Shown: in pieces, positions 36,177-47,670 of the stretch | Position numbering within the stretch: the stretch's first letter is position 1 | Layout of the letters: each line of letters opens with the position of its first letter | NCBI GenBank assembly: GCA_031472005.1 | Contig: PZJY01000013.1 | Span: 1,879,679-1,943,678 of the forward strand | Direction of reading: 5' to 3' | Origin: Tetracladium setigerum | Taxonomy: Eukaryota; Ascomycota; Leotiomycetes; Helotiales | DNA length: 64,000 nucleotides | The notes under the pieces: model-generated | What the model saw: the letters and a program-made list of their open reading frames with translations, nothing else | What the model was told of the DNA's origin: nothing | The model's database searches: none | Made by a program: the position numbers and the translations under genes

Positions 36177-36875
36177 AATTGAGGCGAGTGCTGCTGCATG
36201 GGACAAAGAGAACTATCTTACAAGCAGCTGCGAAAAGAAAAGGAAAATTGGGCATTGCATAGAGACTTTCTGATGCCAGTTCAATGTCCAAAATGATGCC
36301 GGGAACCATGAAAGCAGGAGTGAATTGCAAGCAGCAGTAAACGGAAACTATGAAGGCAGCCAAGCTTGCGGGGCGATGACTCAGTCACTGTCAGGGGAAG
36401 AAGTGGTGAAGAAAGGGAGGGACCCCCGTCCCATCATTTCCCCACCGCTTGGTGCATAGCTAGATTGAACAGTATATACTCTCTTTCTTCCAAATTCCAT
36501 GGCCTACCAGTCATCACGTTCATAACATATCTATGTATACCTAGATTTTGAGCCTTGTTTCAAGTAGGTAGATAGTCAGTTGGTTGACGCCAGACGCTTC
36601 GCTTCCATAAGCTTTAGTATATCCTGTTATAGACTACTATAGGTAAGCGGACTGAATAGTTGCCAAGTCTAGAGTTAACACCAGAAAGTAGAAGTAACCG
36701 TGTACATAAGACTGGGAGATTTTGCTAAGGAGAATATCTCGCATTTGGGAAGTCTTATGCTTAAATATAAAAGTGGCTTCTCAAAAGACTAAATACATAA
36801 TAAAACAATTTAAAGAAAGTAAATGTCCTTGAAACATGTTTGTTCATCCAGCTGACTAGGCCTCTAGTCCATTAT
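36177..36875. other. Intergenic region, no gene seen
   Basis: About 700 bp between convergent genes; no coding signal, RNA gene or repeat is evident. Confidence 0.4.
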
Positions 36876-37549
36876 TTATCTTTTGCAAATAAACGGAACA
36901 CTTTTTAGACTCGAGTCATAGTTCTTGAACACACTCCCCATTTTACCGATGTCATCAGCACTCATACGGCGACGTGCTGCAGCCCCGTCGGCAATTTCTC
37001 TTGGTGATCGCATCCGGCCGAGTCCAATCAAGCCAAGAAGTGCCATTGGAGCACTCCCGACATCGTCCACAATCTGCTGGATGGTCAAAGCAATATCACC
37101 AGCAGCGCCGATGAGAACGACCACTCGACCCAGTCTGACAGCTACACCCGATAGAATTCCAGCTTCGCCAAGGAATGGCACGAACATAAAGATAGCTGAT
37201 AAAATGGTGATGATGAGGTTTTTCTTCTCCTCGGCCTCCGCCTTTTCACCGATGTCTTTCACAACACGCCTGAACATCATGTGTTAGCCAGTGGCGTCTT
37301 TGAGAGATTTGGATCAAGAGAGCCAGATTCAACTTACATGGACTATATAGCTTGGGCCAGCATGAAAACGGGCATTGAAAAAATATCAATTGCATCGTCT
37401 GCCAACCCGCTCCACAATCCGCCCATGAGCGCGGTGTCGATAAAGACCGAAGTCGCTGAACTGACGGATGGCACTTGGGACAAATTATGGAGGGTTTTAA
37501 GAGTTGCGATAGTATATTGTATGCAATCTATCTTTCCTTTAAGGCAGAT
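36876..37549 (-). pseudogene. C-terminal fragment of a class V chitinase-type protein
   Basis: Two minus-strand exons (37549-37339 and 37269-36876) joined by intron 37337-37270 (GTAAGT donor, TTCAG acceptor). The text, ADDAIDIFSMPVFMLAQAI followed by AEEKKNLIITILSAIFMFVP and LLGLIGLGRMRSPREIADGA, matches the conserved C-terminal region found after the GH18 domain of LysM-containing class V (killer-toxin-like) chitinases. No GH18, LysM or signal peptide remains, and an in-frame TAG (37343-37345) sits two codons before the splice donor. It is a dead remnant. A LysM/chitin-binding gene lies 2.5 kb away, the neighbourhood in which such chitinases are usually found. Confidence 0.6.
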
Positions 37550-37634
37550 CTAGAATCCGGTCAATATAACCACCCTAGAGCAATGATTCGGATTTTCCTG
37601 TCACCTGCAACGATGCGGCAGGTAGCCCAAAGAC

Positions 37635-39346
37635 CTAGGACTGATATCTTGAAAGGTAGCTATAATCTCTTATACCACCATTCGGAGTTGCGAACCAAAG
37701 TTCCATCATATCGTCAACCCGGGAAACAACAGCAATGTCTGTCCCTCGCAGTGCTCGTCCGTCGAGGTTATGTAGTTGCCAAGTATTAACTGTGTCAGAT
37801 ATATATGCCTGCTGCACACTAGTTCCATCATCTCTCACCCAAAATACATCCAAGGAGTTATATTTCTGTCGAGCAACAACAGTGATGCTACCGATGGTGG
37901 AAGCGGATGTAGGAGGAGCAATTTGTGTAAAAGTCCATCCCGGCTCATTGGACCAGTGTCCTCGAATTACTGCACCCTGCGGATTGATCCACCACACGTC
38001 CATCGTGTCATGATTACAGGAGACTGCCGCTATATCAGCTCCAACTGCTGCAGATTCGGGCGGCGCCAGCTGAGCACTTTCCCAAGCTTGACCTGGATAT
38101 GATCTCCACGCGTGATGTATGGCACGAGTTGGAGTTACCCACCATACCTCTACTGCCATTTCGACTCTAGACACTGCTTTGATGCCCAGTCAGGGACAGC
38201 ACTGTTGGCTGCTGGCGCGAGTTCGTAGAGTTCCCAACCTATAGAACCAGACGTCCATGATGCTGCTTGGATAGAACCGTTTGGTCCAACCCACCACACT
38301 TCCATAGAGTCTCGATTACGTGAGACGGCAGTGATTCGGGTGTTCGTCGCCGCAGTACCCACTGCAGAGAGTTGGTGATAGCCCCAGCCGGTACGGTTTG
38401 TCCACCAGGCAGCATTGATTGAGCCACCAACGCCCACCCAGAAGACCTCCATGTGCATACTTTCTCTGGACACAGATGTAATACCACCTCCTGTCTCCGC
38501 AGAACCTGCTGGCGCGAGTGTGTAATTGTCTGACCACGGATCTCTCTCATTCCAGTGATTGTCAATGACCGCTCCATCCCATCTGATCCACCACATTTGC
38601 ATAGAAATGTCTTGACGACTGACAGCAGTAATCCTGCCACTACCACCGATGAAACTGCCCGGAACGAGTTGGAAATTTCGCCAACCTAATGGGTAGTTCC
38701 CATAAAGGTATTGTACACCAGCAATGTCATCGGGTTGAAGGTTGATGGCGTTAGGAGCACGGAACATCACAGCCGTAGGTATGTCCGAATGACCAAGCCC
38801 GATTATGTGACCGAACTCATGAAGGGCGAGTTTGTAGAGCAGAACATCGTTCCAGTTCTCGTCTTCATCAAACTCACAAACGCCAGAAGGAGGTGGCCAA
38901 GCACGACCGAGTGCACCACTCTCGTGATCGATGAAATTGAACCCGATGCGGATGTCAGCTCTTACGCCAGTCGGAACTTCGCGAAACCTAAGAGGAGAGA
39001 CTTGGGTCCAGGCCCAAAAAGCTTTTTGGATGGCATTGCGGATATCATCTTGGGACATTCTGACCTTGGGATTCCAGGGTACGAAGGTGTAAGTCAGCTC
39101 TGCGTGATCCCACTTGCTGTCCTTGACGGTGAATTTCAAAATCTCGAAATCACCTTCTTCGCGGATTATCTTGTCATCATCTGCATATCCACATAGGTTC
39201 TTCTTTGGAGTAGAAGTGCCCCTCGCTGGGTCTTTCTGGCTGATAGTGGTCTGGAATACAGGATCGATTGCGGCCGGACTTGACCCATTTTTGACATCCT
39301 GTACATCCTGTACGGTAGAAATACTGTCGTCGAAATTGCTTGCCAT
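37635..39346 (-). CDS. Matrixin-type zinc metalloprotease fused to a seven-repeat beta-propeller
   Basis: ATG 39346 opens a protein of about 570 residues. Residues 60-230 form a metzincin domain with the zinc motif HEFGHIIGLGHSD, a Met-turn (TAVMFRAP) and the matrixin ending LQPDDIAGVQYLYG. LCGYADDDK upstream resembles the matrixin cysteine switch (CGxxD). Seven repeats of about 48 residues follow, each with the pattern ITAVSR...MEVWWV...G.I, predicting a seven-bladed propeller like PLL-type lectins. The frame shifts at the CCC run 38184-38186; one extra base joins repeats 3 and 4. No signal peptide is visible, odd for a matrixin. It may bind glycans and cut proteins. The neighbours suggest a cell-wall or interaction role, which is inference. 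Confidence 0.85.
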
Positions 39347-40004
39347 GTTGAATACTGAGTGAGAAGTCTTCGCTTGTCAACTTGAGGGTCTAGGATGGAA
39401 ATTCGACTGGATAACAGACTGAAATAATGAAAAGAATAACTAAAGTCTTGACTTCCTTCTCCTTATGTATCTATGGTGGGTCTTGAGGATAGGAGGATTT
39501 CATTTAGCTCAACATGCTCTCGTGAATTCTCGATCAGCCATGCTAGTCAAAGACTCTGGGACTAGCGAAAGCCTCTCACGGCCAAAATAAACATGCCAAA
39601 AGGTTTCCAGGCATAAAAAGTAATTATCGACTTCACCGCCTCGAATCGTCATTTAAATTTAACCATATATAGTCGATGCCAAAAGGTTTCTAGGCATAAA
39701 AAGTAATTATCGACTTCACCGCCTCGAATTGTCATTTAAATTTAACCATACATAATCTATGCCAAGACATGTGGCGAGCTGAGGAGAATACACAACTGAT
39801 CGCGGGGTAACATGGCTTTCCGGTCATAGCACCTCTCAATTCGTCAATGAGCAAATCTGTGCTATCTATGACCTCCTACTGCCACCTAAACGTTGCATTT
39901 TTGACACCTCTGACTAAGCTAAATCAAGGATTTTCGTGTCCTGTACTTTTTCTAAGTATCTGCTAATGTCATGTAGATAAGATAATGCTGGAATTCGAAA
40001 AATC
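39347..40004. other. Intergenic region holding a tandem 83-bp duplication
   Basis: No gene is supported. The region separates the metalloprotease and LysM genes, which diverge, and includes the tandem duplication described separately. Confidence 0.45.
39593..39758. repeat. Tandem duplication, two 83-bp copies
   Basis: Two copies (39593-39675 and 39676-39758) start ATGCCAAAAGGTTT and share the middle block TCGACTTCACCGCCTCGAA. A third start (ATGCCAAGACATG) follows at 39759. The copies differ at a few positions, mostly C/T or G/A. Located in the promoter region of the metalloprotease or LysM gene. Confidence 0.85.
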
Positions 40005-42086
40005 ATGCTGTGTTTATGTAATCCTCTTCTCCACTATACTTATCGATATGCTATTGTTCCAGACGAGACAGTTTCGATCAATCGCAGAGCTCTGATAGCA
40101 GGATGCTCACTTTCCGCACCAACCGATGGATGGTCAACCTGTGCTACTCTGCTGGCAAAATACCAAATCCCATTAGCAAGATTTGTTAGCATGAATCCTG
40201 ATGTTGGAGCTAATTGTCAAGGATTTGATCCAGGAAGGACCTACTACGTCAGAAAACGTAAGTAGAGTACTCTGCCTATCCTGAAGTCTTCTTCCAGTAT
40301 TTGAAATGACTGATACTGAAACGTCGCCTACGGATAGCTTTTAAATGGCCTATATCAGCTGATGGACGATGTGGCAGCAATTCACTAACCTTGGTAACAT
40401 GTATCGGCTCCTTATTTGGTCCATGTTGTGGAAAAGATGGCTTGTAAGAAAGAATCACTCGAACATACTTGAAAAACCAGTGCTTACATTGGAGTATAGC
40501 TGTGGATCAACTGCGTTGGTAAATACCCCCGAATCTCGAACCTCACTCACAATTCATGAACAGAGCCTCGTGTGCGATTGGAAACTGTCAAGGCGGAATC
40601 TGTCCTGGAATTGGCTACAGCTATGATGGGAGATGTGGCACGCAAAACAGAGGGCTCATGTGCGGAGGCTCGTGGGGAACCTGTTTCTCAAATGCTGTCC
40701 AGTATGATAACTTTCATCAAATGTTCAATTGAGTTCAAGAGCTCAGACTAAGTTCTTCCAGGTGTGGTAGCACGAGCGCCTTTTGTGGTGTAGGTAATTG
40801 TCAGTCTGGACTTTGTGTTGGAGCAACAACAACCTCAACCTCACGGACTTCTACTACGTGAGTCTACGATCTATGGATATCTATCTCAACTGACACGACT
40901 TCAAGAACAGCAACCGCCATTCCAACACCTCGTACACCTTCTCCGGATGGAACTTGCGGATACACTAATAGATACAGTTTGTTCCCCAATCCCACTTGCG
41001 ACGCTTTACAGACTTCGTAACGCAGGTGAACTTGGCGATTTACCATGGTTATAGTTTGCAACGGTACCAATCTATAATTTCAGTATAGTAAATATTGCTC
41101 GGCAGCCAGGGTAAGCATAACCTTATAACACCCACTCGATGTTAAAACTTATTATACTATTTTTAGTATTGCGGTTTAACGATATATCATTATAATAGTT
41201 TATTAAGCTAATACAATGATATCGAATTCTTTGCCTCAAGCGGGACTGACATTTACCTTTAGCTAAGATAAGTTCAGTCTATATAATAAGACTACTTATA
41301 TTACAGTCACGCTGACTGGCCCACAATCCACGACAACAACAAGCACAGCTTCAATCGTTACCCCACGCCTTTTATGGCGGGTATGGTAAAGAACTGCGAC
41401 AGATTCAAGTACATCTACGCTGGAGATACATGCGTAAGCCTTGCAGCAGCCCAAGGAGTCGCTCTGGCAGACTTCATGAAATTCAATCCTAGATTGGGCC
41501 CGGGTTGCCTTTCAGGTTTATGGAATGGATGGTATGTGTGTGTAAGTATTGTTAGACATGAACTAGGCCCGCCTTATACAGTTATTGATCCACTAACCCC
41601 TCCGCCAACTCACATGTCTTCGTATAATGGCTTTAGGCTTTGGGGTTGTGTCACAGGATATACATCAGTGAGTTTTATACTGACTGGGTAAGCCACATCT
41701 GTTTCTTTGGTGTTGTTCTAAGTTTTCCTTGCATAATATACCCCTCCTCGAGTCTAAACAACTCCCTTGAGCATATCCTGACCGGAGACTGCTCTTCTTT
41801 GAAGTGCCCATGTCACCTAGACTTATTAACATCTTGGCACGATAGTCGGTACGCAGACGATTACATGACAGTTGAGAAATGTATCACAATGGCCATCGCG
41901 AATGGCGCTTCTTGGACAGGCATAGAGATTGGCTACATCTGTAGATATGGAGCGGCTCTGGTTCTACCAGCTGGCCAAACCTACCCTTCCCAACGAGTGA
42001 TGTCGAGATGCGATACAGTTTGCCGAGGAGACACGGAAACCTGGTGTGGAGGGGGAAATCTCATGAGCTTGTACGAGAAGATGTGA
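40005..42086 (+). CDS. LysM / chitin-binding (hevein-type) / WSC protein, many exons
   Basis: Modules appear in order. LysM 1 at about 40105-40255 (LLAKYQIPLARFVSMNPDVG) ends at a GTAAGT donor. A hevein-type ChtBD1 module (40356-40510) contains CCGKDGFCGSTA once intron 40444-40499 is removed. A second ChtBD1 (about 40575-40840) reads CPGIGYSYDGRCG and, after an intron ending at 40761, CGSTSAFCGVGNCQSG. LysM 2 lies at about 41390-41545 (GDTCVSLAAAQGVALADFMK). A WSC-type module (about 41840-42083) ends CRGDTETWCGGGNLMSLYEKM-like text. LysM and ChtBD1 bind chitin and WSC binds glucan or other carbohydrate. Exon limits between modules are only partly solved and the region 41000-41330 looks eroded, so it may be partly degenerate. 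No clear signal peptide exon is found at the 5' end. Confidence 0.65.
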
Positions 42087-42950
42087 TGTTCTTCACTTTT
42101 CCTGAAAACATTAATTCTTGTAGCGGATAACAGCAACCTGATACGTTGGCTATGAGATATCAATCATGAACATGTTGTGTTCCATATATAATTTAGAATC
42201 TCTGGAAGAATAATATTTGGCGTTTTTCTTTGCTGAATCGTGGCTCTAGGCAGATGATAACTTGACTGAAAGACCTGCCAGTGAATAAATATTTGTGAAA
42301 CTAAAGAAATCGTTTTATGACTGCCATCTACTTCTTCCCAAACATGAGATCTTCAGCGGTCTGAAAGCGTAGAGGAGGCAGCAAGGCGCTGTCAAACGAA
42401 ACGGAATACATGTCCTCCCTGCCAAGCCGGTTAAATCAATGACACCAAATTGTAGTCCGTACCTAACTACATAAACCCCCCTCCTCCTCCCTCTCCTCCA
42501 CCCTCACACGCGCCCACTCAAACATTAAAGTTCACATTTTCAGTTATCTACCGTAGATACTCTTCACTCTGTTTTCCGGATACGGCCCGCGGTGAATATT
42601 CTTCACTCTATTCAACTGCATTACCCAGCTGCAATTCCACTCTAAGCCGCCTTTGAAGGAAATAAGGCTCGCAAGAGCATCTCCGATTTTTCACCTTTCC
42701 TTTCAGGAAGCGACTATCTGTGATGATTTTCGAGTCGACAAAACCACACATAGAGTACGAAGATTTGATAACATTCTCGTAAGAACAATTTCTCCCGCAC
42801 ATAGCACAGGCGCAGCATATGCAAAAAAGAAGGGCGAAAGCGTCATAATAGCTATTTCACAACTTATACTTTCTCTTTATCGGAGTTCTAAGTTAATATC
42901 TACTTGTTATTCTTTTCTAGAAATACCCTGCGGCTATATACCCAAACAAA
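42087..42950. other. Intergenic region upstream of the F-box pseudogene
   Basis: About 860 bp without a supported gene. CT-rich stretches at 42478-42510 and 42850-42920 would suit a fungal promoter for the gene that follows. Confidence 0.4.
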
Positions 42951-44532
42951 ATGTCTTCAACGAGCCCATCCCTCGATAGCATGCCCGACGAGATCCTCAC
43001 CAACATCGTGCAAAGTTTCCTGGTCGAATCTCCAATCTGCCCAAGTGAGTTTGGCGGCGACTCTAAGAGGGTTAACAGCTAGCTCCATCAACTTTCAGCC
43101 TGCTCCAAACGCTTCCACGAGGTCAGTGAAGCACATTTTATCCTACTAGCTACCCACATTCTGACGTAAAGACGACAATTCAATTCATTTCTCTACTGAC
43201 ATTAACTACTCTAACAAGATCACCACATCTTTCCTATTCCACACCATCTCGCAAACCAAAGAACGCTGCCTGCCAGCTCTAGCAAAACGTCTTTTAGCCG
43301 CTCCTCAAAAAGGCCGTTTCATCAAGAGAATATTTGCGAATGCCAACGTCAATCGCGTCCTTGACATGGCCGACTTTTCTGAAGAAGATTTCAGTCGTTG
43401 TGAGGATATAATTCGCAACGCCACGGGTAATACCAGAACCACCACCATTACAGAGACGGCTCCATTATTCACCGACGCTCTCAAACGCGGAGAATGGGAT
43501 GCATTACTGGCTCTTTTACTTTGTCAAACGCCCTATCTAGAGTCGATCGAACTTCTCGGACAGGGTCATCCTGACTCCAGACTAATTTTTACAGAGCAGG
43601 TCCTCGAAAAAGCGGCCGAGTTACAGGTACGGGCGAAGAATGATTCGACGACTACCGGTGGTTGTTCGTTATCACATCTTCACTCGGCATCGACCTACTA
43701 TTGGGACACAGAAAGGGGCATGGGACTCTAGTCCATCGAGCCGTTCGTCCGTCTCAAATCCATGGAGAAGATCCACGTTAACTTATTAGTGATCGAGTCC
43801 TACCATCAATACGATGTCACACGCATGGAAAATAACGTGAAAGAGCTATACATCAGCTATAACGCCATTAACGGCGACAGACTAATCGAGTTCCTCCCTT
43901 CTTTTAAGTCTTTAAAGGTCATAAAATATATCGATAGCGGGGGCAATCTCGGCCACGCAGAATTCTATCCGTAAAAATAGGGTGAAGCTATCGCGCATCT
44001 AACGGGGACACTGCGAATGCTTGATCTGGCGGTGTCGGCCGGCATCGGTCTTAGTAATAACGGCAAGCTCGTGGAGGCCCTTAGCCCGCTCGTGGAATTT
44101 AAGTGTTTGAAGGAACTGAGCATCGACTATGATGTTGGTCCAGCAAAACAACACAGGCTTATCGATCTAGATGCCACTGGCAGCGAGTCGGATGATGATG
44201 AGCCGGAGACTTGGAGGTTAGTGGAGGTGTTTCCATCATCGTTAGAGAAGTTGAGCGTTTATGATTGCGATGATAAGCTTCCGGAGCAAATGATTAAAGT
44301 GTTATTACGCAAGGAGGAACTAGTGCCGATGTTAGAGATTTTAACCGTACGAGGCAACATTATGCATCAAGATATTGGACTATCGTTTGTCGAACCTTGC
44401 AAATCTGCTGGGGTAGAATTAAAAATTCTTCGATTTGGCATGGGCACCGAGCCGGCTGTCTCCCCCTCCTCCCCGCCCCCGGCCCTCCAGCCATTATCTT
44501 TGGTATTCCCATGGGCGGGACTGTCTGATTAA
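42951..44532 (+). pseudogene. F-box protein pseudogene with three in-frame stops
   Basis: ATG 42951 gives an F-box: SLDSMPDEILTNIVQSFL, interrupted by an intron with donor GTGAGT near 43043 and acceptor TTTCAG near 43098, then ACSKRFHEVSEA-like text and a second intron. From about 43220 one frame runs to the TAA at 44532 with leucine-rich, repeat-like text (for example KSMEKIHVNLLVIES, SLEKLSVYDCDDKLPEQMIK). It contains TAG 43729, TAA 43972 and TAG 43978. All three fit transitions in Trp or Gln codons. F-box proteins recruit substrates to SCF ubiquitin ligases. Coding-like text continues past every stop, so decay looks recent. Confidence 0.75.
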
Positions 44533-45269
44533 TGAGATTGAGTATATAGCAATAAATTAGTACTCTCGTCTAGAGTCTACTCACAAGGAACCAACACATC
44601 TGCTTAAACCCCCACACTTAGATCGCTAATATTCAATGTCCAAGCAAAAGAGTTCAAGGATCGTATATTCGGTGACAGGTCCGCTAGGTTAACACCTAGA
44701 GTAATCTCGACGTTCATCTTGAAAGGCCTATTGGCCTCTATTGCGAAGCGCATTCCATCAATGAACTCCGTTTCCTATCTTCCGGGTCCACCCGTCACAT
44801 TAACAGTTCAGGTATCGCCCTGTCCGTACTAAACAAAAATACCGCCAGCATCTAGCATTTGCTTTCCGATAAGTCAGTACTCTCCATCGATCGAAGTTAT
44901 CTTAATAATTCTTATATTATTCTCAATTCTATGGACATTTACGTTTTTCTCATTGACAATCCAGCTTTTTCCGTCTGGTGCGAGAGTGCCGACTACCGAG
45001 TTCGCTTCGGGAACTCCCATGGCCACCACCACCTATGGATCGTATAGTATTTCGATCTTAGCGATGAGATCGTTTGCTACGTCACTCGTTTTGATCACAT
45101 ATGAATAGTTTGAGAGTGCAATATATGGTTCTCTTATCGTCCTAGACACGAAATTGCCAGGAAGCGGATTGAGGTTTTGATTGATGACTACACTTCGAGC
45201 TTTGGGATGTGCCAACTTTTTCCTCGACTTGTGACCTGGACTGGGGATGATCCTTTGGGGAGACTCGCC
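44533..45269. other. Intergenic region, no gene seen
   Basis: No frame with recognisable content. Short open frames on both strands near 44859-45215 overlap each other and appear to be chance. Confidence 0.4.
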
Positions 45270-45800
45270 AGCGTGAGGGAGCCAGATTTACCTCATTCTC
45301 GACGCCAGCGCAATCCAAGTGAGGGGTCGGTTTTCTACATACGCCAGTGTACCGCCCCTTTTTAGCACCAGCAGGATTGATGCGCCAGTGTCCATCAAGC
45401 GCCAGCATAAGAGCATTTTTGACGCCAACGCAGTTAACCACGCTTGGATTGCGCTGGCGTTGACCTCCACGCCAGCGCCGTCATTGCGATGGCGCTTGAC
45501 TGACAGCAGCGTCGTTGAAAAGGGGAGCAAAAATCGGCCCTCCAACGCCAGCGCAGCCATTGCGATGGCGCTTAACGGACGCCAGCGTTAAAAAGGAGCA
45601 AAAATCGGCCCTCCAACGCCAGCGCAGTCATTGCAATGGCGCTTAACGGACGCCAGCGTTAAAAAGAAGCAAAAATCGCGGCGGGTTAACTTCGCTGGCG
45701 TCATGGTCCCTCTGGAGGGGGCGGTTTTCTCCAAACGCGAGCGTGAAGGGAGGAGCTGGGAATCGGTGAATTCATTCTGGCCGCGCTAGCGTTAAGGAGC
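45270..45800. repeat. GC-rich array of CGCCAGCG/CGCTGGCG motifs
   Basis: More than ten copies of GCCAGCG or its complement (CGCTGGC), with variants, occur in about 500 bp, in both orientations. Within it a 71-bp unit is repeated in tandem at 45533-45603 and 45604-45674, starting ATCGGCCCTCCAACGCCAGC, with a degenerate earlier copy at about 45470-45532. Opposite-facing motifs could fold into hairpins. Open frames here are by-products of the repeats. The nature of the repeat (minisatellite or eroded non-autonomous transposon) is not settled. Confidence 0.75.
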
Positions 45801-47670
45801 GCATATTTTACTCCCTTCTCAACCTTGGGGAGCCGGCGTAGCCCTTTCCAAGATTGACGCGCGTCAAGCTCAATAGATGAGGTAGAGAAACACAGAGAAA
45901 CGGAAGAGGAGGGGCTGCGATCTAGGGTTAGTTGGTCGAGGCAAAGCCACTCCTCCAAGGACAATCTCTTGGCCCCGATAAACACGTAAAGATAAGGGTC
46001 AAACCCGAATCTAGCTTTCCAAAATTTCGACCTATTTTAATCACGATAGTCCATTCCTCAAGCTAAGTTATTTTTAATATGACTTTTGATGTTCTGACTA
46101 AAAGAGGCCAGAAGATCGTTAGTTCTATTCAAGATATTTTTAGCGTTAATGTTCTGGTTAAAATTAGTTAAAACATATCACGGCTATTATGCTACCGTAC
46201 CCACCCTGCCGCTAATCAATGAGGCGTGTGGGGTAATATATGAGGGTTCTGGGGTTGATTCCCGGCACTCCATAGAGTGTGTTCACTTATACTAAGCAAT
46301 TATAAGTACTGTATCCCAGATAACCCTAAGCCAGATTCGCAACCTTGAAAGTACTGTAACTAACGAGATATATGTAAGGGAGTAAATAAAGAAGAGGGGG
46401 GATTAGAACCGGAGAGTATATAATAGCTAAGAAGGTGTCAGAAGATATCCTAGAAGCTCATTTACTCCCGGGACATTTCCTCCTGGGAGTCACAATGGTT
46501 CCATGATCCCACAGGCTTCCGGGAGCCTTCCTCCCAGGATCCCTGCGGGTCTCGGAAGCGTAGAGGCTCCTAGAATCATCATGTCACATATCAAGTTCAC
46601 ATGACTATACTTTCTCCTTGTCTAGCTTGTCTACAGTACAAGGCGAAATAAGTGTCGTTTATTTTACATTTAAATATTTTTTATCGAGATCTACTTCTGA
46701 CCCCTTTATAGCTATACATCCTGCTAGGTTATACCCTAAGGTACCGCTAGTACGAACTAAGAGTTAGATCGCTAAATTAAGCTAAAATAATATTTATACT
46801 AGCTAGATAAATGTGTTGCCATGGAGGTACTTCGGGTCACGTGACATAGGCACTTGGGCGGACTCTTCCAACGAGTGTGAAGGGGAAGCTGATTTTGTAA
46901 CCACTTTACTGTACTTCTGGCCCTTCACTTCTCCTCTTTTCTGTTATTTATTTCTTTCCTGTCATCCGTTTCTTTCTTGTCATCCATTTCTTATTTAGTA
47001 ACAATGCCGCCACACTGAATGCTGCATAGTCTCCGACATGCCGTGTTACATCTGTTACAAGACTGTAGCCCGACCTCCCAGAAGAGGCTAAGCGTCTAAT
47101 CACGAGCTAAGAGCGATAGCGAATCATACCGACACTTACTCCTCATTAGAAGATTCAGAGCCCAAGGTCAGGCCTCACTGAAACCAAATAATCATGTGAC
47201 CAGTAAGTGCATCAGGACAAAGTAATTTGCGATTAACTTATTGTTCTTGGTTATGCTAACACTATCTTGGCTAGCCCATCCTCTTCAATTCTTTATCGTC
47301 TAAATAATTAGTTAATTAGGGGGAGTTGGTGACAATGCCAAATGCTGCGAATAAGGGCGAGACGCCGGCGGCTATCTATAAGTACTGCAGGCTGAAACGG
47401 CCGTAGGTTGAGCGGCTAACGAGACTGACCAAGCAGTTGTAAAGATTCCATATATTTATAGCATTGCCTAGCCGCCCGACAACCGAATACTAATCAAAGG
47501 CCACAGCAAAATCGACATGGGCGGATAGGTAATATTTAAAGTGATCATATGTCTCTATGTTATCATTCGTAATTCTTGTGCTCTTTCTTGTACACTTCCT
47601 ACTACTTCACCTTCACAGCTCTGCTACTATTACTTTCGAGCCTTTCCGTTACCACCTGCTAATATTCATA
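45801..47670. other. Repeat-derived intergenic region with an LTR-like fragment
   Basis: No gene is supported in about 1.9 kb. Around 46445-46570 the sequence (TCCTGGGAG, CCGGGAGCC, CTCCCAGGATCC) resembles the CTGGGAG-rich 5' part of the Ty3 LTRs found downstream, in decayed form. Short pyrimidine repeats (TTTCTTTCTTGTCATCC-like) lie at 46935-46990. The rest is AT-rich or featureless. Confidence 0.45.

Noticed and set aside
45288..45985. Open frames of 60-99 codons on both strands in the GC-rich array
   Set aside because: They arise from the repeated CGCCAGCG motif, overlap each other on both strands and have no domain-like text.
46225..46275. tRNA-like T-arm sequence (GGGGTTGATTCCC followed by GGCACTCCA)
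   Set aside because: No matching 5' acceptor strand (GGAGTGC-like), D-arm or anticodon arm was found upstream, so it is not called as a tRNA.
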